A DNA stretch of 64,000 nt from Sphingobium amiense (GTDB lineage: Bacteria > Pseudomonadota > Alphaproteobacteria > Sphingomonadales > Sphingomonadaceae). The position numbers and the translations under genes were made by a program. Below are positions 1 to 7,792 of this stretch, piece by piece. The stretch covers positions 744,001-808,000 of the forward strand of contig NZ_AP018664.1 of NCBI RefSeq assembly GCF_003967075.1, in the 5' to 3' direction. How positions within the stretch are numbered: position 1 is the stretch's first letter; each line of letters begins with the position of its first letter. The notes beneath the pieces were generated by a model. It saw only the letters and a program-made list of their open reading frames with translations, ran no database searches and was not told where the DNA came from.

Positions 1-13
1 CGCTCATAAAGAT

Positions 14-46
14 TAGGTCTCCCCTGCGTGTCGCCGGGGAGACCTA
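14..46 (-). terminator. Hairpin downstream of the fadJ-like gene
   Basis: An 11-bp perfect stem (TAGGTCTCCCC at 14-24 and its complement at 36-46) with an 11-nt loop lies about 30 bases past the stop codon of the hydroxyacyl-CoA dehydrogenase gene. On the minus strand it is followed by ATCTTTATG, a weak T tract. It is probably an intrinsic terminator for the beta-oxidation operon; the short T run keeps confidence moderate. Confidence 0.6.
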
Positions 47-75
47 GCCCAGTCGGATGACGATTTACAGGGCGA

Positions 76-2250
76 TCATGCGGCCCTGGCGCTGACCTTG
101 CCGTAAAAGGTGGCGCCGCTCGCCGCCATATCGCGCAGTTGCTGTGTGGGCGCGAAGCGCGGCCCATGTTCGCGCGCCAGCCGGTCGAGCGTCTCGACAA
201 CCTGCGCGATGCCGACCGTGTCCATATGGCTGAAAGGCCCGCCCGTGTATGGCGCAAAGCCCCAGCCGAAGATCGCGCCGATGTCGCCATCCTCGGGCGT
301 CTCCAGAACGCCTTCCGCAAAGCAGCGGGCGCATTCGATCAACTGGCGATAGAGCAGCCTTTCCTTCACCGCCTCGACATCGGGCTGGTGCAGCGCGCGC
401 GGAAACATCTCGCCGATTTGCGGAGACAGGTGCTTCTTCCCGCCCTCTGGATAGTCATACCAGCCCTTGCCGTTCTTGCGGCCCAGCCGCCCGGCCTCGA
501 CCATCTTCAACGCGACATCGTCGGACGCCTGCGGCACATAGGCGTCGCCCAGTTCCTTCTTCGCCGCCGTCATGATCTTGACGCCCAGCTCGATGGACAC
601 CTCATCGCTGACCGCCAGAGGGCCGGTCGGCATACCCAACTGCTTGCCAGCATTCTCGATGAGCGCGGGGTTGATCCCTTCGCCCACCATTTCCGCGCCT
701 TCCTGCACATAGGTGCCGAAGCTGCGCGAGGTGTAGAAGCCGCGGCTGTCATGCACGACGATGGGCGTTTTCCTGATCTGCGCCACGAAATCCAGCGCCT
801 TGGCGATGGCGGCGGGGCCGGTCTTTTCGCCTAGGATGATCTCCACAAGCGGCATCTTCTCGACCGGAGAGAAAAAGTGGATGCCGATGAAATTTTCCGG
901 CCTGCTCCACGCCTGCGCCAGTTTCGTGATCGGCAGGGTGGAAGTGTTCGACCCGAAGATGGTGTCGGCGCCCAGCACCGCCTCCACCTGTTTCGTGACC
1001 TCCGCCTTGATCGCCACATCCTCGAACACGGCCTCGATCACGAAGTCGCTGCCTGCGAGCGCCGCATAGTCGGTGGTCGGCGTCACGCGGGCGAGCGTTT
1101 CCGCCATCTTCTCGGGCGTCATGCTCTTGCCCAGACGTTTCTTGAGAACTTCCTCGACATGCGCCTTGCCCTTTTCAGCATAGGCGAGGTCGCGGTCAAA
1201 CAGCACGACCTCCATCCCCGCCTGCGCGGCGACGGTAGCGATGCCCGCACCCATCATGCCCGCGCCCAGCATGGCGAGCTTCCGCGTCGGAGCCTTCGCC
1301 TCGTCCTTCGGACGCCGCGCCCCGCGCTCGGCGGCCTGCTTGTTGACGAAGAGGGTGCGGATCATGTTCGACGCCTGCGGATCGGCGGCGACCTTCGCGA
1401 AATATTTGCTCTCGATCTGGATCGCGCGATCCATGGGCAGAGTGATGCCTTCATAGACGGCGGACAGCAGGGCGATGGGCGCGTTCATATTCCGCTGCGT
1501 CTGCTTCAATGTCATCGGCAGCGCCCCCGCCATCGTCTGCACGAACGCAGGGTTGAAGCCACCCGCGCCGCCCGGCACCTTGAAGCCCTTGACGTCCCAT
1601 GGCTGGGTGCTGGCGGTAGGGTTCGCCTTCACCCATTCGCGTGCGGCGTCGAGCGCCGTGCCCTGCGGGACGACCGCGTCCACGACCTTCAGCATCGCCG
1701 CTTCCGCCGGGCGGAACAGTTTGCCCTGTAGCATGTACATCAGCGCCGCCTGCACGCCCATGACGCGCGGCAGCCGCTGCGACCCGCCGCCGCCGGGGAA
1801 AAGGCCGATCAGGATTTCCGGCAGCCCGAGCTGCGTCTTGCTGCTGTCGCCGACGAACCGGCGGTGGCAGGCAAGCGCCAGCTCGAACCCGCCGCCTACG
1901 CATGTGCCCTCGATGGCGCATGCGACCGGCTTGCCGCAGGTTTCGAGGCGGCGCAGCAACCGGTTCAGCACGAACACCCTGTCAAAAATATCGGCGGGGG
2001 CAGGGCGTTCACCGTTGCCCGTCGCCAGCATCGACCCGAAATATTTAAGGTCCATGCCGGCCATGAAGCCGCTGTCCTTACCCGATGCGATGACCGCGCC
2101 CTTGATGCTATCTTCCGAGCCGATACGCGTGATCGCGGTATCCAGGTCGGCGAGCAGGTCGGGGCCGATGACGTTCATCGACTGGCCGGGAACGTCGATG
2201 ACGAGGGTGGCGATGCCGTCGGCGTCGATGTCGAAGCGGATGGTTTTCAT
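76..2250 (-). CDS. fadJ: FadJ/FadB-like enoyl-CoA hydratase / 3-hydroxyacyl-CoA dehydrogenase
   Basis: This 724-aa protein carries out two beta-oxidation steps: hydration of trans-2-enoyl-CoA and NAD-dependent oxidation of the 3-hydroxyacyl-CoA. The first ~200 residues are a crotonase domain with the GGGFELALACH and GLPEILIGLFPGGGG signatures. A Rossmann NAD-binding domain follows (LGAGMMGAGIA near residue 320), then two C-terminal 3HCDH helical domains with the HFFSPVEKMPLVEII signature. The length matches the alpha subunit of trifunctional-enzyme-type complexes. The start at 2250 was chosen because AGGAGAG precedes that ATG and it begins the crotonase fold (MKTIRFD); the open frame further upstream is low-complexity shadow sequence. 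The thiolase gene ends 23 bases upstream, so the two form a FadA/FadB-type operon. The exact chain-length preference cannot be read from the sequence. Confidence 0.93.
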   Translation of the reverse strand: MKTIRFDIDADGIATLVIDVPGQSMNVIGPDLLADLDTAITRIGSEDSIKGAVIASGKDSGFMAGMDLKYFGSMLATGNGERPAPADIFDRVFVLNRLLRRLETCGKPVACAIEGTCVGGGFELALACHRRFVGDSSKTQLGLPEILIGLFPGGGGSQRLPRVMGVQAALMYMLQGKLFRPAEAAMLKVVDAVVPQGTALDAAREWVKANPTASTQPWDVKGFKVPGGAGGFNPAFVQTMAGALPMTLKQTQRNMNAPIALLSAVYEGITLPMDRAIQIESKYFAKVAADPQASNMIRTLFVNKQAAERGARRPKDEAKAPTRKLAMLGAGMMGAGIATVAAQAGMEVVLFDRDLAYAEKGKAHVEEVLKKRLGKSMTPEKMAETLARVTPTTDYAALAGSDFVIEAVFEDVAIKAEVTKQVEAVLGADTIFGSNTSTLPITKLAQAWSRPENFIGIHFFSPVEKMPLVEIILGEKTGPAAIAKALDFVAQIRKTPIVVHDSRGFYTSRSFGTYVQEGAEMVGEGINPALIENAGKQLGMPTGPLAVSDEVSIELGVKIMTAAKKELGDAYVPQASDDVALKMVEAGRLGRKNGKGWYDYPEGGKKHLSPQIGEMFPRALHQPDVEAVKERLLYRQLIECARCFAEGVLETPEDGDIGAIFGWGFAPYTGGPFSHMDTVGIAQVVETLDRLAREHGPRFAPTQQLRDMAASGATFYGKVSARAA

Positions 2251-2273
2251 ATCAGTCTCTCCTAATCCGCTGC

Positions 2274-3482
2274 TTACACGCGCTCGATGATGATGCCGGT
2301 GCCCATGCCCGCACCCACGCACAGGTTGACGAGCGCCGTGCCCTTGCCCGAGCGTTCCAGCTCGTCGAGCGCGGTGCCCAGCACCATCGCGCCCGTCGCG
2401 CCGAGCGGATGGCCCATCGCGATTGCGCCGCCGTTCACATTGATCTTCGAATGGTCCAGATCCATCGCCTGCATGTAGCGCAGCACGACCGATGCGAAGG
2501 CTTCGTTCAGTTCCCAAAGGTCGATGTCGCTCTGCGTCATGCCTGCCCGCGCCAGCAGCTTGCCCGCGACGAACTCCGGCCCGGTCAGCATGATGAGCGG
2601 TTCGGACCCGATGGATGCCATCGCCCTGATCTTCGCGCGCGGCTTGAGGCCGTATTTCTCGCCCATATCCCTGTTGCCGACCAGCACCGCCGCCGCGCCG
2701 TCCACGATGCCGCTGCTGTTGCCGGCGTGGTGAACATGGTTGACTTTCTCCAGCTCCGGGTAGCGCAGCAGCGCCACGGTATCGAAGCCCGGCATATCCT
2801 CGCCCAGAGCGGTGAAGCTCGGCTTCAATGCGCCCAGAGACTGCATCGTCGCATCGGGCCGCATATGCTCATCATGGTCGAGGACCACGCGGCCGATCAC
2901 ATCCTTTACGGGAACGATGGACCGGGCGAACCTGTTCTCATCCCACGCCTGCTTTGCGCGCTTCTGGCTCTCCACGGCGTAGGCGTCGACATCGTCGCGG
3001 CTGATGCCGAATTTGGTCGCGATCACGTCCGCGCCGATGCCCTGCGGGGCGAAATAGGTCTTGTAGGCGACTGCCGGGTCCATGGCCCATGCGCCGCCGT
3101 CCGATGCCATGGGCACGCGGCTCATCGATTCGACACCGCCGCCGATGGCGAACATCGCTTCGCCCGAATAGACCTTCGCCGCGGCCATATTGACGGCTTC
3201 CAGCCCTGAAGCGCAGAAGCGGTTGATCTGCACGCCCGGCACCGTCTGCGCATAATCGGCGTTCAGCACGGCCACGCGCGCGATGTCCGCGCCCTGTTCG
3301 CCCACCGGGCTGACACAGCCGAGGATCACGTCGTCCACATCGGCCGTATCAATGGCGTTGCGGTCGCGCACCGCCTCCAGCACCTGCGTCGCAAGCTGGA
3401 TCGGCGTGATCTCGTGCAGCGACCCGTCCGCCTTGCCGCGCCCGCGGGGCGTGCGAACAGCGTCGTAGATATAGGCTTCCAT
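2274..3482 (-). CDS. fadA: Acetyl-CoA acyltransferase (thiolase)
   Basis: A 402-aa thiolase that cleaves 3-ketoacyl-CoA with CoA, the last step of beta-oxidation. The nucleophilic cysteine is C90 in NRFCASGLE, the general-base histidine sits in [14 protein letters not shown], and the second cysteine is in the C-terminal CVGAGMG motif, so all three catalytic elements are present. A Shine-Dalgarno-like GAGAGGGA precedes the ATG. It is the first gene of a two-gene operon with the FadJ-like protein. A palindromic operator (3541-3556) lies 58 bases upstream of the start codon. The partner enzyme suggests fatty-acid degradation, but a biosynthetic acetoacetyl-CoA thiolase cannot be excluded from motifs alone. 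Confidence 0.92.
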   Translation of the reverse strand: MEAYIYDAVRTPRGRGKADGSLHEITPIQLATQVLEAVRDRNAIDTADVDDVILGCVSPVGEQGADIARVAVLNADYAQTVPGVQINRFCASGLEAVNMAAAKVYSGEAMFAIGGGVESMSRVPMASDGGAWAMDPAVAYKTYFAPQGIGADVIATKFGISRDDVDAYAVESQKRAKQAWDENRFARSIVPVKDVIGRVVLDHDEHMRPDATMQSLGALKPSFTALGEDMPGFDTVALLRYPELEKVNHVHHAGNSSGIVDGAAAVLVGNRDMGEKYGLKPRAKIRAMASIGSEPLIMLTGPEFVAGKLLARAGMTQSDIDLWELNEAFASVVLRYMQAMDLDHSKINVNGGAIAMGHPLGATGAMVLGTALDELERSGKGTALVNLCVGAGMGTGIIIERV

Positions 3483-3540
3483 TTCGTTTCAGTCCCTCTC
3501 CGTGGAGCCGCGCGGCGGCTGGGATGTGGATCTGAATGTA

Positions 3541-3556
3541 TTTACGTTTACGTAAA
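3541..3556. promoter_or_regulatory. Palindromic operator, LiuR-like
   Basis: TTTACGTTTACGTAAA has perfect 7-bp inverted arms (TTTACGT / ACGTAAA) around a TT centre, 58 bp upstream of the thiolase start. As I recall them, it resembles the sites bound by LiuR-type MerR regulators of branched-chain amino acid and fatty acid catabolism in proteobacteria. No regulator gene is adjacent, so the assignment of regulator is inference. Confidence 0.55.
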
Positions 3557-3738
3557 GTGCAAGTGGATAGTGCAGGCCGGCCGGGCCGTAGGGTCACCTC
3601 TCCGCCTCTCGCCGCAAATATGCGTTTAGCTGTCTACATCGCTGTCTCGATAGCGCTGCCGAGTCACATTACGCGCCGGACGCCGCCTCGCTGGCAAGAG
3701 GGCGTTGCCTGTTGCCCGCCTTGGCCTATATCCAGCGC

Positions 3739-5397
3739 ATGGACGCCGTCACCCAAGCCCAGTCGCCCCAGCCGCCGTCGCCCTTTTCGATCCCGACATT
3801 CCGCTCCATCTGGATCGCGAGCCTCGCGTCCAATTTCGGCGGCCTGATCCAGTCGGTAGGTGCGGCGTGGATGATGACGTCGCTCTCCGCCTCGCCGCTG
3901 CTGATCGCGCTGGTTCCGGCTGCGACGACGCTGCCGATCATGCTCCTTTCGCTCTGGGCGGGCGCCGTGGCCGACAATCTCGACCGGCGCAGGGTCATGA
4001 TCGCCTGCCAGTGCGCGATGCTCGTCACGTCCGCCGCGCTCGCCGCAACCGCCTGGGCGGGGCTGATGACGCCGTGGCTGTTGCTGACCTTCACCTTCCT
4101 CATCGGCTGCGCGACGGCGGTGAACGGCCCGGCGTGGCAGGCTTCGGTCGGCGATATGGTGCCGCGCGCCGCCCTGCCGAGCGCCGTCGCATTGAACTCC
4201 ATGGGCTTCAACCTCGCGCGCAGCCTCGGTCCGGCAATCGGCGGCATCATCGTCGCGGCGGCAGGCGCGGCTGCCGCCTTCCTCGCCAATGCGGTCAGCT
4301 ATATCGGTCTGCTCGCGGTCCTCGCGCGCTGGCGTCCCGATCTGCCGCCCAAGCTGCTCCCGCGCGAACGGCTCGGCGTCGCCATGCTCTCAGGCATCGG
4401 TTACGCGGCGGCGTCGCCGAATATCAAGCTGGTGCTGATGCGGGCGGGCGCCTTCGGCCTTGGCGCCAGCGCGGTGTCGGCGCTGATGCCGCTGGTGGCG
4501 CGCGATCTGCTGGGCGGCGGCGCCCTGACCTTCGGCATCACCAGCGGCGCGTTCGGCCTTGGCGCGGTGGCAGGCGCGCTGGCCAGCCGCCGCCTGCGTG
4601 CGCGGGCCAGCAACGAAGCCATCGTGCGCTCCGCTGCGCTGGCGATGGCGGTCGGAACGGCCATCACGGGCAGCAGCGGCTGGATCGCGCTCGCGATGTT
4701 CGGGTATACGATTGCCGGGGCAGGGTGGGTGCTGGCGCTCTCGACCTTCAACGTGTCGGTTCAGATGTCCGCGCCGCGCTGGGTCGTGGCCCGCGCGGTC
4801 GCGCTCTATCAGATGGTCGCATTTGGCGGGATGGCGGCGGGCGCGTGGCTGTTCGGCTGGGTTGCGGAGCATCAGGGCGTGGTGGCCGGTCTCCACGCCG
4901 CTGCCGCCGCACAGTTCATTGCGGCGATGCTGGGGCTGTTGAGGCCGCTGCCCCAGATCGGCGACGACAATCTCGATCCGCGCGGCGACTGGCATGAACC
5001 CGCCACCGCCGTTGCGGTCGAACCGCGAAGCGGCCCTATCGTCGTCACCATCGAATATCGCATCCCCGCAGGATCGGTCGTGCCGTTCCTCACCGCCATG
5101 AGCGAACGCCGCCGCATCCGGAGGCGGGACGGCGCGCATGGCTGGCAGTTGCTCCGCGACCTTGGGGAGCCTGACCTCTGGGTCGAGCGCTATCATGTCT
5201 CGACCTGGCTCGACTATGTCCGCCATAACCAGCGGCGCACCGTCGCCGACATCGCCAACAGCGAAGCGGTTCTGGCTCTCCACGACAGTCCCCACCCGCC
5301 GGTCGTGCATCGCCGGATCGAACGGCAGACCGGATCATTACCGATCGGCCGTGCGCCCGATGCGCGGGAAATCGGTCAGGGCGTGCCGGAAATGTAA
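3739..5397 (+). CDS. MFS transporter (MFS_3 family) with C-terminal ferredoxin-like domain
   Basis: A 552-aa integral membrane transporter. Residues ~10-410 hold around 12 hydrophobic segments typical of the PF05977 branch (SIWIASLASNFGGLIQSVGA at the start, then a cytoplasmic DNLDRRRVM loop). The last ~120 residues are soluble and look like the antibiotic-monooxygenase-like tail often fused to this family (VTIEYRIP and RRIRRRDGAHGW). The substrate is unknown; members are usually annotated as multidrug or siderophore exporters. The internal ATG at 3739 was chosen because the MFS homology begins there; a further in-frame ATG at 3712 would add nine residues. It converges on the next gene with no gap. 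Confidence 0.85.
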   Translation: MDAVTQAQSPQPPSPFSIPTFRSIWIASLASNFGGLIQSVGAAWMMTSLSASPLLIALVPAATTLPIMLLSLWAGAVADNLDRRRVMIACQCAMLVTSAALAATAWAGLMTPWLLLTFTFLIGCATAVNGPAWQASVGDMVPRAALPSAVALNSMGFNLARSLGPAIGGIIVAAAGAAAAFLANAVSYIGLLAVLARWRPDLPPKLLPRERLGVAMLSGIGYAAASPNIKLVLMRAGAFGLGASAVSALMPLVARDLLGGGALTFGITSGAFGLGAVAGALASRRLRARASNEAIVRSAALAMAVGTAITGSSGWIALAMFGYTIAGAGWVLALSTFNVSVQMSAPRWVVARAVALYQMVAFGGMAAGAWLFGWVAEHQGVVAGLHAAAAAQFIAAMLGLLRPLPQIGDDNLDPRGDWHEPATAVAVEPRSGPIVVTIEYRIPAGSVVPFLTAMSERRRIRRRDGAHGWQLLRDLGEPDLWVERYHVSTWLDYVRHNQRRTVADIANSEAVLALHDSPHPPVVHRRIERQTGSLPIGRAPDAREIGQGVPEM

Positions 5398-5997
5398 TCA
5401 GGTCGGCGTGACCGTCCGCCCATTCAGCAAATCTTCCGGCGTGTCGACATCGTGCAGCACCGCGCCGGATGTTTCGATCTGGATACCGTGGCTCAGCAGC
5501 GCACGCGCGCCCTGATCGCCCTTGAGCGCCAGCAGTTCGGGAAAATGCTTGCGCCCGATGAAGGCGGGCGGCGAGGGGGAAAAGCCGTCGGTGCTGGCGA
5601 CGACCGACCTTATGTCCTCAGCCGCCATGCAGATGCGGTTATAATGTGTCGGCGGAATATCGGGCATGTCGGCAAGGCAGATGAGCGCACCGCGAACCCG
5701 CCGTCTGGGCATCAGATATTCGATGGCCCGCACGATACTGCCTGAAATGCCGTCCTCGGGCCGGTCGTTGACGATCAGCGTATAGCCCCGCCGCTCCAGC
5801 TTGCGATGGATCACCGGCGCCTGCTCCAGCGGGCGGACCACCGCGACAAGCTCCTGAAACGCCATGGACGCGACCGTTTCCAGTGCATGAGCCGCCAGCG
5901 GCTTGCCGCGCAGCGGCGCCATCAGCTTGTCCTCCTCGCCGAAGCGCGACGAGGTTCCGGCCGCGAGCAGAATAGCGGCGATGCGTTCAGTGCGCAT
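5398..5997 (-). CDS. MobA-like NTP transferase (MocA-type)
   Basis: A 199-aa nucleotidyltransferase of the NTP_transf_3 fold. The N-terminal signature LLAAGTSSRFGEEDK (residues ~10-24) is the nucleotide-binding loop of MobA/MocA proteins, and LADMPDIPP contains the metal-binding aspartate. Family members transfer CMP or GMP to molybdopterin; in sphingomonads they usually accompany molybdenum hydroxylases. No molybdoenzyme gene is visible here, so the substrate is uncertain. It is transcribed toward the MFS gene and divergently from folE, with about 150 bases between the two start codons. Confidence 0.8.
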   Translation of the reverse strand: MRTERIAAILLAAGTSSRFGEEDKLMAPLRGKPLAAHALETVASMAFQELVAVVRPLEQAPVIHRKLERRGYTLIVNDRPEDGISGSIVRAIEYLMPRRRVRGALICLADMPDIPPTHYNRICMAAEDIRSVVASTDGFSPSPPAFIGRKHFPELLALKGDQGARALLSHGIQIETSGAVLHDVDTPEDLLNGRTVTPT

Positions 5998-6145
5998 GAA
6001 AGTTCAGGCGGTATGTCATCTTGGCGTCCCCGACCAGATGCTTTGCCACCCCGATACGGCTCTGTCCAGAAGCCCTATAAGGGGGCTGGCCTTCCCCGCG
6101 CTCAGCCGCCATATGCGCCAGAGGCAAGAGGAAGGAACGGCGCTT

Positions 6146-6751
6146 ATGGCATGCGATGCCGATGCGGAGACGGTGGGCGAGGGCAAGGAGCCGGTTCCGG
6201 CCGAGGTGAGCGAGGCGATCCGCACGCTGATCCGCTGGGCAGGCGATGCGCCCGAGCGCGAGGGACTGTTCGAGACGCCCGAGCGGGTCGCGCGCGCCTG
6301 GCGGGAATATTGCCGCGGCTATGCCGACGATCCGGCCTACCATCTGTCGCGCATCTTCCACGAGGTCGGCGGCTATGACGATGTGGTGCTTCTGAAGGAC
6401 ATCCCGTTCCAGTCGCACTGCGAACATCATATGGCGCCCATCGTGGGCAAGGCGCACATCGCCTATCTGCCCGGCGAATATGTCGTCGGCATCTCCAAGC
6501 TGGCGCGGGTGCTTCATGCCTTCGCGAACCGGCTTCAGGTGCAGGAGCGGCTCACTTCGGAAGTCGCCAACTGCATTTGGGAGCATCTCAAGCCCCAGGG
6601 CGTCGCCGTGGTGATCGAAGCGACGCATGGCTGCATGACCGGGCGCGGCGTGCGCACGCCGAACGTCATCATGAAGACCAGCCGCATGCTGGGGGTATTC
6701 CGCGACGACGAAAAATCGCGGGAGGAAGTGCTGAAACTCATCGCCTCATGA
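6146..6751 (+). CDS. folE: GTP cyclohydrolase I
   Basis: A 201-aa enzyme converting GTP to 7,8-dihydroneopterin triphosphate, the entry step of folate and pterin synthesis. The zinc ligands are present: C92 and H95 in CEHHMAPI and C163 in HGCMTGRG. GISKLARV, the substrate-binding segment, is intact. The ATG at 6146 was chosen because a purine-rich GAGGAAGGA stands just upstream and the resulting length fits the family; the frame stays open about 240 bases upstream without homology. The stop overlaps the next ATG (ATGA), so it is translationally coupled to the pteridine reductase. Confidence 0.95.
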   Translation: MACDADAETVGEGKEPVPAEVSEAIRTLIRWAGDAPEREGLFETPERVARAWREYCRGYADDPAYHLSRIFHEVGGYDDVVLLKDIPFQSHCEHHMAPIVGKAHIAYLPGEYVVGISKLARVLHAFANRLQVQERLTSEVANCIWEHLKPQGVAVVIEATHGCMTGRGVRTPNVIMKTSRMLGVFRDDEKSREEVLKLIAS

Positions 6752-7587
6752 CGCAGGACGACGAACCGCCCTATCGCCCGCTGGGCCGCGCCGGCGCTCC
6801 GGCGGAGCCGGTGGGCGCACCTCTTGCGCAGAAACGGCTCGCGCTGGTGACGGGCGGGCACAGGCGGCTGGGCGGCATCATCGCGGCGGCGCTGGCGCGG
6901 GCGGGGCATTCGCTCGCCATTCATGGCAGCCATGACACGCGCCTCGATTCCCATCTTGCGCTGACCTTCGAGGAGGAGGCGACGGAATGGGAGGGCTTCG
7001 TCGTCGATTTCTCCGATCCCGAAGGCGCGGAAGAACTGGTCGGCATGGTCGCCGCCCGCTTCGGCCGTCCGCCCGACATCCTCGTCAACAGCGCGGCGAT
7101 CTTTGGGCAGGACCGGCTGGAGGATGTGACGGCGGACGATCTGATGCGCCATTATGCGGTCAACTGCGCCGCGCCCGCGATGCTGACCAAGGCCTTCGCG
7201 ACCGTGCCTGCGGGGCCGGGCGACCGCTGCATCGTCAACATCCTCGACCAGCGCATCGACCATCCCCATGGCGACCAGTTCGCCTATACCCTGTCGAAGC
7301 TGGCGCTCGCGGGCCTCACCCGCACCACGGCGCACAGCCTTGCGCCAGCGGTCCGTGTGAACGCCGTCGCACCCGGCCTCACCATCGCTACGTCCGACTA
7401 TGACGGCGCGCAGATGGAGCGTCTGGCCGCCATGACGCCGCTCGCCTCGCTCCCGCAGGCCGAACAGATCGCGCAGGCGGTCCTGTATCTGACGCAGGCG
7501 ACTGCGACGACCGGCCAGACGCTGTATGTCGATGGCGGCGCCCACCTCAAAAGCTACGACCGCGACTTCATGCACATGGCCCGCTGA
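6748..7587 (+). CDS. SDR pteridine reductase, FolM/PTR1-like
   Basis: A 279-aa short-chain dehydrogenase. The cofactor motif TGGHRRLG (residues 35-42) has the TGxxxRxG form typical of pteridine reductases rather than the usual TGxxxGxG; NSAA replaces NNAG, and the catalytic pair is Y180 and K184 (YTLSK). FolM-like enzymes reduce dihydromonapterin or dihydrofolate with NADPH. The ATG overlaps the folE stop, which strongly supports a pterin or folate role. The first ~28 residues are a polar extension outside the SDR fold. The exact substrate (monapterin or dihydrofolate) cannot be decided here. Confidence 0.85.
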   Translation: MTQDDEPPYRPLGRAGAPAEPVGAPLAQKRLALVTGGHRRLGGIIAAALARAGHSLAIHGSHDTRLDSHLALTFEEEATEWEGFVVDFSDPEGAEELVGMVAARFGRPPDILVNSAAIFGQDRLEDVTADDLMRHYAVNCAAPAMLTKAFATVPAGPGDRCIVNILDQRIDHPHGDQFAYTLSKLALAGLTRTTAHSLAPAVRVNAVAPGLTIATSDYDGAQMERLAAMTPLASLPQAEQIAQAVLYLTQATATTGQTLYVDGGAHLKSYDRDFMHMAR

Positions 7588-7792
7588 CGGGCGCGATCAT
7601 CAGCATCTCTGAACCTGCATCAAGAAATTCTCGATAGCCGATAGCGGATCGCGCCGTCACTTTCGTTTCACAACACAACTGACAAGTCGCTGACCCACGC
7701 AGGTCGGGCGGCCAAAATGCTGTTGCGGCAGGGGATGCCGGCGCGCCGCGCCGCTGGAAGGCTCGTTGTAAAAAAAAGGGGCTATTCCGCAT

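Noticed and set aside
3705..4997. A 430-codon frame overlapping the MFS gene
   Set aside because: Arg/Gly-rich +1/+2 shadow; the overlapping frame has membrane segments and MFS motifs.
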